Origin: Micrococcales bacterium UBA3913
Lineage (GTDB): Bacteria > Actinomycetota > Actinomycetes > Actinomycetales > Microbacteriaceae
Direction: 5' to 3'
DNA length: 6,462 nt
Assembly (NCBI GenBank): GCA_002391425.1
Contig: DGEZ01000042.1
Location: 1-6,462, forward strand
The position numbers and the translations under genes are program-made. The notes below the pieces were generated by a model. The model saw only the letters and a program-made list of their open reading frames with translations. It did not search any database and had not been told where the DNA came from. Of this stretch, positions 1 through 4,845 are shown piece after piece (the first letter of the stretch is position 1; each line of letters begins with the position of its first letter).

Positions 1-131
1 ACACACCAAGCCGCGACCGAACTCCGTCCGGTCCCGGGGACTGACCGCGGCGAAGCTACGCCCAACACCACAAACCCAACCGAGACCGAACTCCGTCCGG
101 TATCGGGGACTGACCGCAGAGAAGCTACGCT
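1..131. repeat. Two-copy direct repeat, 69-bp period, at the left edge
   Basis: Bases 15-61 recur at 84-130, an offset of exactly 69, with 43 of 47 bases identical; the differences are at 33/102, 34/103, 49/118 and 51/120. Weaker similarity (10 of 14) extends leftwards to base 1 against base 70, so the window begins near a unit boundary and more copies may lie outside. Each unit contains GACCG, CGGTC and GACCG in series (15-19, 29-33, 43-47 in copy 1), so each can fold on itself. No reading frame or RNA family is recognisable here. The block lies just downstream of ettA, so it is probably an intergenic structured repeat. Confidence 0.8.
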
Positions 132-151
132 TCGCTATAGCGGTCAGTCCC
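106..151 (-). terminator. Hairpin at the 3' end of ettA, probable terminator
   Basis: GGGACTGACCGC at 106-117 is the perfect reverse complement of 140-151. Inside the loop, GAAGC (121-125) pairs with GCTTC (129-133), and two more pairs are possible at 118/136 and 119/135, giving a long two-part stem. The ettA stop codon (144-146) lies inside the stem arm, so the structure forms at the very end of the message. There is no U-run after it on the minus strand; actinobacterial terminators often lack one. The same 12-base arm also occurs at 37-48 in the first repeat copy, so the arm at 140-151 has two possible partners. Confidence 0.6.
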
Positions 152-1826
152 TCGTAAGTTTGCGATAGGTGACGCGGTGAGGCCGGGCCGCTTCCGCCCC
201 CAGACGCTTCACCTTGTTCTCCTCGTACGCCTGGAAGTTCCCCTCGAACCAGTACCAGGACGCCGGGTTCTCGTCCGTGCCCTCGTAAGCCAGGATGTGC
301 GTGGCCACGCGGTCGAGGAACCACCGATCGTGGGTGATCACCACGGCACAGCCCGGGAAGTTGAGAAGCGCGTTCTCCAGGCTGGACAGCGTCTCCACAT
401 CCAGGTCGTTCGTCGGCTCGTCCAGCAGGAGGAGGTTTCCACCCTCCTTCAGGGTGAGTGCAAGGTTCAGACGGTTGCGTTCGCCCCCGGAGAGCACCCC
501 CGCGGGTTTCTGCTGGTCGGGGCCTTTGAACCCAAACGCCGAGACGTACGCCCGCGACGGCATCTCCACGTTGCCCACATGGATGAAGTCGAGCCCGTCC
601 GAGACGACCTCCCACAACGTCTTGTTCGGGTCGATGCCAGCACGGTTCTGGTCAACGTAGGAGATCTTCACCGTCTCGCCGACAGTGAGGGACCCACCGT
701 CAAGCGGCTCCAAGCCCACGATCGTCTTGAACAGGGTGGTCTTCCCGACCCCGTTCGGGCCGATCACACCGACGATCCCGTTGCGCGGGAGGGAGAACGA
801 CAGGTCATCGATGAGTACACGATCGCCGAACCCCTTGCGCAGGTGAGATGCCTCGATCACCACGCCGCCCAAGCGCGGCCCAGGCGGAATCTGAATCTCT
901 TCGAAATCGAGTTTCCGAGTGCGCTCCGCCTCGGCCGCCATCTCCTCGTAACGAGCCAGGCGCGCCTTCGACTTCGCCTGACGGCCCTTCGGGTTCTGTC
1001 GCACCCAGTCGAGTTCGTCCTCCAGGCGTTTCGCGAGCTTCGCGTCCTTCCTACCCTGAACCTCCAGACGTGCCGCTTTCTTCTCCAGGTACGTCGAATA
1101 GTTGCCCTGGTAGGGGTATGCGCGCCCCCGGTCCAGCTCCAAAATCCACTCGGCCACGTCATCCAGGAAGTAGCGATCATGGGTAACCGCGACCACCGTC
1201 CCCGGGTACTGGTGCAGGTGCTGTTCCAGCCACAGGATGCTCTCCGCATCCAGGTGGTTCGTCGGCTCGTCCAACAGCAGCAAGTCCGGCTTCTTCAACA
1301 GCAGCTGGCACAGAGCAACACGCCGACGTTCGCCACCGGAGAGATTCTTCACGAGTTCATCCGGAGGCGGGCAACGCAGAGCGTCCATCGCTTGCTCCAG
1401 CTGCGAGTCCAGATCCCACGCATCGGCGGCGTCAATCGCCTCCTGCAGGCTGCCCATCTCCTCCATGAGTGCGTCGAAGTCCGCATCCGGCTCTGCCATC
1501 TGCGCGGAGATCTCGTTGAAGCGGTCAACCTTGGACTTGATATCCGCCACGCCCTCTTGAACGTTTTCCAGGACGGTCTTCGTATCGTCCAGGGGCGGCT
1601 CCTGCTGCAGGATGCCCACGGAGTACCCGGGACTCAGCCGCGCCTCGCCGTTGCTCGGTGTGTCCAGCCCAGCCATGATCCGAAGTACGGTGGACTTGCC
1701 GGCCCCGTTGGGCCCCACCACGCCGATCTTGGCTCCCGGAAGGAATGCCAGTGTCACGTCGTCGAGAATGATCTTGTCGCCATGCGCTTTACGGGCGCGC
1801 ACCATCTGGTAGATGTATTCCGCCAT
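144..1826 (-). CDS. ettA: Energy-dependent translational throttle protein EttA (ABC-F ATPase)
   Basis: This 560-residue protein is a cytoplasmic ABC-F ATPase. EttA binds the ribosomal E site and, depending on ATP/ADP state, gates entry into elongation. The first nucleotide-binding domain shows Walker A GPNGAGKST (38-46), signature LSGGE (162-166) and Walker B with catalytic Glu187 before PTNHLD. The second shows GPNGVGKTT (356-364), LSGGE (445-449) and LLLLDEPTNDLD with Glu470. Between them is a charged helical linker (about 248-305) with WVRQNPKGRQAKSKARL, the P-site-tRNA-contacting segment typical of EttA. No membrane segments are present. Length and C-terminus (PHRVTYRKLTRD) fit the E. coli protein (about 555 residues). 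An upstream in-frame ATG at 1928 would add 34 residues without family support, so the start is placed at MAEYIYQ. It follows ssb after 55 bp and may be cotranscribed with it, but the start has only weak ribosome-binding-site similarity and its own TAGACT box. Confidence 0.97.
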   Translation of the reverse strand: MAEYIYQMVRARKAHGDKIILDDVTLAFLPGAKIGVVGPNGAGKSTVLRIMAGLDTPSNGEARLSPGYSVGILQQEPPLDDTKTVLENVQEGVADIKSKVDRFNEISAQMAEPDADFDALMEEMGSLQEAIDAADAWDLDSQLEQAMDALRCPPPDELVKNLSGGERRRVALCQLLLKKPDLLLLDEPTNHLDAESILWLEQHLHQYPGTVVAVTHDRYFLDDVAEWILELDRGRAYPYQGNYSTYLEKKAARLEVQGRKDAKLAKRLEDELDWVRQNPKGRQAKSKARLARYEEMAAEAERTRKLDFEEIQIPPGPRLGGVVIEASHLRKGFGDRVLIDDLSFSLPRNGIVGVIGPNGVGKTTLFKTIVGLEPLDGGSLTVGETVKISYVDQNRAGIDPNKTLWEVVSDGLDFIHVGNVEMPSRAYVSAFGFKGPDQQKPAGVLSGGERNRLNLALTLKEGGNLLLLDEPTNDLDVETLSSLENALLNFPGCAVVITHDRWFLDRVATHILAYEGTDENPASWYWFEGNFQAYEENKVKRLGAEAARPHRVTYRKLTRD

Positions 1827-1833
1827 GACCACC

Positions 1834-1839
1834 AGTCTA
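1834..1839 (-). promoter_or_regulatory. Candidate -10 box (TAGACT) for a leaderless ettA transcript
   Basis: On the minus strand TAGACT matches the actinobacterial -10 pattern TANNNT and lies 7 bases before the ettA ATG, so transcription would begin at or beside the start codon. Only a weak GGTGG stretch is available as a ribosome binding site. No clear -35 is visible. The pattern is degenerate, so this is a prediction. Confidence 0.4.
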
Positions 1840-1881
1840 CGGGGCGCGCGGAGAGCTTCCGGACAGCAGGAGCTGTGACAT

Positions 1882-2352
1882 TCACCCGGCCACAGGCCAC
1901 CCGTCGGGAACAGCGGCCGCATCCTCACTGGAATCCGGCACAGACGCTGCGGATGCTGCCTGCTGTTCGTCCCTTCTATCTGCCGCTGCCCGGGAGATAC
2001 TGCGGGTGAACTGGGAGGTTCCCCACGTCAAATCGTGCCCAATGGAGTCGGCTTCAATCTCCACCTCTGTGCCGGATCTCTCCCCCGACGACCACGGCCG
2101 TATCCGCAGCTTTCCGTGTACCGCTACACGCTCCCCCTTCGCCACGCTTGCCGCCACATTCATGGCTAACGAGCGGAATGCGGTCACCGTGAACCAATTG
2201 GTGTCTCCGTCGATCCACTCCTGCGCGGCACGGTCGTACCGCCGTGCTGTGGACGCGAGCCGGAACGAGGTGATGGCCAGACCCTCCGCCGTCACCACAT
2301 GTTTGGGGGTAGATCCAACGACCCCAGAAACTGCAATACGATCTTCCGCCAT
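1882..2352 (-). CDS. ssb: Single-stranded DNA-binding protein, SsbB-like paralogue
   Basis: This 156-residue protein has an N-terminal OB fold (about 3-108): an IAVSGVVGSTP opening strand, SFRLAST (29-35), the WFTVTAFRSLAMNVAASV segment (53-70) and KGERVAVHGKLRIRPW (72-87). This is the usual bacterial SSB pattern for a ssDNA-coating oligomer. The tail (about 113-156) is Ala/Ser/Asp-rich and ends in WPVAG. It lacks the acidic DDDIPF-type tip that replicative SSBs use to recruit repair and replication partners. That, and the position directly before ettA as in Rv2478c-Rv2477c of M. tuberculosis, points to the accessory SsbB paralogue rather than the main SSB. The ATG at 2352 has a strong ribosome binding site six bases upstream. 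The open frame continues to 2535, but those residues do not resemble SSB. Confidence 0.93.
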   Translation of the reverse strand: MAEDRIAVSGVVGSTPKHVVTAEGLAITSFRLASTARRYDRAAQEWIDGDTNWFTVTAFRSLAMNVAASVAKGERVAVHGKLRIRPWSSGERSGTEVEIEADSIGHDLTWGTSQFTRSISRAAADRRDEQQAASAASVPDSSEDAAAVPDGWPVAG

Positions 2353-2358
2353 GAGTTG

Positions 2359-2366
2359 CTCCTCTC
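2359..2366 (-). promoter_or_regulatory. Ribosome binding site of ssb
   Basis: GAGAGGAG on the minus strand, six bases before the ATG at 2352. It decides the start codon against the longer open frame that begins at 2535. Confidence 0.8.
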
Positions 2367-2445
2367 CACTCGCGTATTCGGTGGATTCAGAGTGACACCG
2401 CCACAGGTTCCCCGCGGACAAAACGGAACGTTCTGGGGAGGATGG

Positions 2446-2458
2446 CGTGATCATCACG
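2446..2458. promoter_or_regulatory. Inverted repeat upstream of ssb, possible operator
   Basis: CGTGA-TCA-TCACG is a perfect 5-bp dyad with a 3-bp spacer, 94 bases before the ssb start, within the 230-bp gap between msrA and ssb. A second short palindrome, GAACGTTC (2426-2433), lies closer to ssb. The gap holds no convincing gene. I could not place a -10/-35 pair with confidence, so a role as operator is speculative. Confidence 0.25.
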
Positions 2459-2582
2459 AATGTGGAGAACTCATCCCGCGTACGGCACACATCCCCCGCA
2501 CCGGACGACAGTGAACGCCGCCCATGCCCCCTCACGCTTCACGAGTGACGCCTCTGGGCATCTCTCGATTCACGCAAGTCGA

Positions 2583-3113
2583 TTAGGCAGGCTGTTCCAG
2601 ATAGTCGCGGAACCGGGCACGAATCTTTGCAACCTTCCCGGAAACCACCACCTGGCAGTACCCCGAGCCGGGGTTCTTGGCGTAGTAGTCCTGGTGGTAC
2701 TCCTCCGCCGGATAAAACACGGTCAGCGGTTGCACGGTCGTGACAATCGGATTCACCCACCACTGACTGGCCCGCTCCCGAGCCTCCAGGAACATCACGC
2801 GTTGCTCGTCATCCGCGTAGAACATCGCCGAACGGTACTGGGTACCCACATCATTGCCCTGGCGGTCGAGAGTCGTCGGGTCGTGCAGGGTGAAGTACGC
2901 GTCGAGGAGAACCTGTACCGGCAGCACGGCCGGGTCGAAGCTCACTCTCACCGCCTCGGCATGGCCGGTCTCGCCCGTGCACACCTGCTCATAGCTGGGA
3001 TGCTCAACCGTTCCCCCCGTGTACCCGCACACCACAGCGTTCACTCCGCGGAGCTGGCGAAGCGCCGCATCCACACACCAAAAGCAACCCCCAGCCAGCA
3101 CAAAATCAGTCAT
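2583..3113 (-). CDS. msrA: Peptide-methionine (S)-S-oxide reductase MsrA
   Basis: This 176-residue cytoplasmic enzyme reduces the S-epimer of methionine sulfoxide in proteins, with thioredoxin as the usual reductant. The family motif GGCFWC is at 8-13, with Cys10 as the catalytic cysteine. Tyr41 (PSYEQVCTGETGHAEAV), Glu53 in HAEAV and Asp88 in RQGNDVGTQYRS match the substrate-binding and acid residues of the family. EEYHQDYY (137-144, beginning AEEYHQ) is also typical. Cys153 in GSGYCQ, near the C-terminus, is the likely resolving cysteine; Cys13 is an extra candidate. The protein is near full length for a free-standing MsrA without an MsrB domain. It is divergent from the transporter gene, and 230 bp separate it from ssb on the same strand, so cotranscription with ssb is uncertain. 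No good ribosome binding site precedes the ATG; a TAGGCT box six bases upstream suggests a leaderless message. Confidence 0.97.
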   Translation of the reverse strand: MTDFVLAGGCFWCVDAALRQLRGVNAVVCGYTGGTVEHPSYEQVCTGETGHAEAVRVSFDPAVLPVQVLLDAYFTLHDPTTLDRQGNDVGTQYRSAMFYADDEQRVMFLEARERASQWWVNPIVTTVQPLTVFYPAEEYHQDYYAKNPGSGYCQVVVSGKVAKIRARFRDYLEQPA

Positions 3114-3119
3114 GTGCCT

Positions 3120-3125
3120 AGCCTA
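3120..3125 (-). promoter_or_regulatory. Candidate -10 box (TAGGCT) for a leaderless msrA transcript
   Basis: TAGGCT on the minus strand fits TANNNT and is separated from the msrA ATG by exactly six bases, the spacing expected if transcription starts at the A of the start codon. No clear -35 hexamer is present at 17-18 bases upstream. Confidence 0.45.
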
Positions 3126-3127
3126 AG

Positions 3128-3138
3128 CGGGAATCCCG
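3128..3138. promoter_or_regulatory. Perfect dyad in the msrA/eamA divergent region
   Basis: CGGGA-A-TCCCG is an 11-bp perfect inverted repeat in the 73-bp divergent region. It sits just upstream of the predicted msrA -10 box, where a bound protein would block that promoter. CCCGGG at 3155-3160 is a further palindrome in the same gap. Short GC palindromes are common in this base composition, so an operator role is only a possibility. Confidence 0.3.
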
Positions 3139-3174
3139 AAGATTGACCCGAAAACCCGGGGAAGCGAGAGCGGA

Positions 3175-3180
3175 TAGCAT
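3175..3180 (+). promoter_or_regulatory. Candidate -10 box (TAGCAT) for a leaderless transporter transcript
   Basis: TAGCAT fits TANNNT and ends six bases before the ATG at 3187, so the message could start at that ATG. A TTGACC hexamer at 3143-3148 resembles a -35 but the spacing (26 bases) is too long for it to pair with this box. Confidence 0.45.
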
Positions 3181-3186
3181 GTGCTT

Positions 3187-4221
3187 ATGCCTTCACGCCA
3201 CGTGCCGATTCATGCGCTCCTGGCTGCATTCGCAGCCGCGTTCCTGTTCGGCAGCAACGGCTCCGTCGTGAAAGTGGTCACGGATTCCGGAATCACTCCC
3301 GAACAGCTCACTTTCTTCCGCTGCCTTGCCACCACCGTGTGCGCTGGGGTAGCTCTCCTGTTCGTGGACCCCGGGAAAGGATTCCGGCTCAGCCTGCGCG
3401 AGACAGGCCAGACGATCGCCCTCGGACTCATTGGAATCGCGTGCGTCCAGTGGTTCTACGCCTCCGCGATCACCCTCATCCCCGTCGGCATCGTCCTCCT
3501 GATCGAATACACCGCGGTGCTCATGGTCGCCGTCGTCGCACGGTTCGTCTTCAAGGAGGCGGTCAAACCGCGGCTCTGGGGGGCAATAGCTCTCGTTCTG
3601 GTCGGCCTGACTATCGTGGCTGCGCAGGGCAGCGATGGCGCTGCTCTCAACCCGATAGGCGCTCTGCTCGCCTTCGCCGGCGCGGTCTGTTACGCCGCCT
3701 ACTTCCTGCTCGCAGAACGTCAGGTCAGCACCCGCAACCCCATGTCCGTCACGTTCTGGTCCATGCTCTGGGCGAGTCTCATCTGGGGAGTGTTTTCCAG
3801 CTGGTGGGCCATCGAACCATCCACACTGACAGCGTCTGTATCCACCGGCGGTATCACCGTACCCGTATGGGTGCCGCTTCTGTGGGCCGGAACGATGGGG
3901 TCGTTCCTGCCCTTCCTGCTCTCCTACACCGCACTGCGCTACATGTCCGCCACCAGCGCCGGGATCATCGCGTCCTCAGAAATCATCTGGGCGTTCGGGG
4001 TGGCGTGGGCATGGCTCGGTCAAGCCCTCAGCATCGTCCAGCTCATGGGGGTCGCCGTCGTGGCCACCGGCATCGTGCTCGCTCAGACAGCCCGATCATC
4101 CCGCGCCAGCGACGTCACCAGCACGAGCCCGGCGACCGTACCGATCCCCGTGATTCGGCCCCCCGAACAGACCAGTGTGACGCCACGAGGCAACACCGGG
4201 GAACACACACCACGCGCATAG
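3187..4221 (+). CDS. EamA-family (DMT superfamily) inner-membrane transporter
   Basis: This 344-residue membrane protein has about ten hydrophobic segments (roughly 8-30, 39-60, 73-93, 96-118, 128-147, 156-176, 186-208, 224-246, 253-276, 282-301). They form the two five-helix repeats of the EamA/RhaT type. Repeat 1 begins AAFAAAFLFGSNGSVVK and repeat 2 begins IGALLAFAGAVCYAAYFLLAE. The second repeat carries YTALRYMSATSAGIIASSEIIWA, the usual pattern at that place in EamA proteins. Substrates in this family range from amino acids to nucleotides and drugs and cannot be told from sequence. A Pro/Ser/Thr-rich hydrophilic tail (about 302-344) follows the last helix and is probably disordered. An alternative GTG start at 3181 would add two residues; the ATG is preferred because of the TAGCAT box six bases upstream. 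The gene is divergent from msrA and 68 bp ahead of the next gene. Confidence 0.9.
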   Translation: MPSRHVPIHALLAAFAAAFLFGSNGSVVKVVTDSGITPEQLTFFRCLATTVCAGVALLFVDPGKGFRLSLRETGQTIALGLIGIACVQWFYASAITLIPVGIVLLIEYTAVLMVAVVARFVFKEAVKPRLWGAIALVLVGLTIVAAQGSDGAALNPIGALLAFAGAVCYAAYFLLAERQVSTRNPMSVTFWSMLWASLIWGVFSSWWAIEPSTLTASVSTGGITVPVWVPLLWAGTMGSFLPFLLSYTALRYMSATSAGIIASSEIIWAFGVAWAWLGQALSIVQLMGVAVVATGIVLAQTARSSRASDVTSTSPATVPIPVIRPPEQTSVTPRGNTGEHTPRA

Positions 4222-4279
4222 CGAGGTGTGCAAAACTGGAGAGTGGGCATCCCGCCCATGTCGTCAACACCCTTCTCTC

Positions 4280-4284
4280 AGGAG
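4280..4284 (+). promoter_or_regulatory. Ribosome binding site fixing a GTG start
   Basis: AGGAG, five bases before the GTG at 4290. It decides the start of the small anchored protein, whose frame is open far upstream inside the transporter gene. The 68-bp gap also holds a short TGGGC/GCCCA stem (4244-4258), too weak to call a terminator. Confidence 0.75.
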
Positions 4285-4289
4285 CATCC

Positions 4290-4826
4290 GTGAATCGCCG
4301 CATCGTCTTGCCGTGGATCGTCGTCACTGTCATCCTCGTGATCGCTATCGCAGCCTCAGTGACCGTCATCACCCTGAGCAAACAGGGCGACTCTGACAGC
4401 TCCGCCACGCAGCAGACCACAGCAGCCGAGACGGACGCCTCCTCTGCGTCCGCTGAAGCGTCCGACGATGCATCCAGTTCTGCGGCAGTGCAGCCTGCGA
4501 ACACCTACGAGCTGGAGATCTCCTCCTGGTCCGTCACCATCTACGTCCCCGAGGACCTGGGACAGATCAGCTTCAGCCTCTCTGACTCCAACACGCTGGA
4601 CTTCTCCGCTGCGAAAGAATCCGAACTGCCGTCCGAGTGCTCGGCCATGGTCGGCGGCTGGGGAATCCAGCGTAGCGAGGGGTCCGGGGATGAGGGCTCC
4701 GTGACCGTGGGAGATTACAGCTACACGCTGGTGACCCCCACCAGTTCATGCTCCAGCGATCCCGAGCTGGTCAGCACGATCACCGAGCTCTACGAGGATG
4801 CGCTCGCGAGCATCCAGGAATCCTAG
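4290..4826 (+). CDS. Membrane-anchored or secreted protein of unknown function
   Basis: I do not recognise a family for this 178-residue protein. It starts with MNRR, then a strongly hydrophobic stretch (about 5-29) that could be a signal peptide or a permanent N-terminal anchor; there is no lipobox cysteine. Residues about 33-70 are a low-complexity Ser/Ala/Thr/Asp/Glu linker, as in envelope proteins that hold a domain away from the membrane. The remaining 108 residues form a compact domain (YELEISSWSVTIYVPEDLG..., with alternating hydrophobic residues suggesting beta strands). Its only two cysteines, Cys117 and Cys154, could form a disulfide outside the cell. The start is GTG with AGGAG upstream. 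It lies 68 bp after the transporter gene on the same strand, so cotranscription is possible, and converges on the oxidoreductase gene. The part of the frame upstream of 4290 overlaps the transporter and is not coding. Confidence 0.8.
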   Translation: MNRRIVLPWIVVTVILVIAIAASVTVITLSKQGDSDSSATQQTTAAETDASSASAEASDDASSSAAVQPANTYELEISSWSVTIYVPEDLGQISFSLSDSNTLDFSAAKESELPSECSAMVGGWGIQRSEGSGDEGSVTVGDYSYTLVTPTSSCSSDPELVSTITELYEDALASIQES

Positions 4827-4845
4827 CCCGGCGCCACATGAGACA

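Noticed and set aside
1827..1928. A 34-residue N-terminal extension of EttA from the ATG at 1928
   Set aside because: The extra residues overlap the end of ssb, do not resemble EttA, and the family start MAEYIYQ is matched at 1826.
177..2009. A 610-codon plus-strand open frame opposite ettA and ssb
   Set aside because: It runs antisense to two clearly recognisable proteins, shows Arg/Val/Leu-rich composition typical of the opposite strand of GC-rich genes, and resembles no family.
2426..2433. GAACGTTC palindrome upstream of ssb as a LexA (SOS) box
   Set aside because: Actinobacterial LexA boxes have GAAC and GTTC separated by four bases; here the half-sites abut.
3143..3148. TTGACC as the -35 of the transporter promoter
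   Set aside because: The spacing to the TAGCAT box is 26 bases, far from 16-19, and no other -10 is found at a proper distance.
3339..4289. Upstream part of the long plus-strand frame that ends at 4826
   Set aside because: It overlaps the transporter gene in another frame and is Arg/His/Pro-rich; only the part from the GTG at 4290, with its own ribosome binding site, reads as a real protein.
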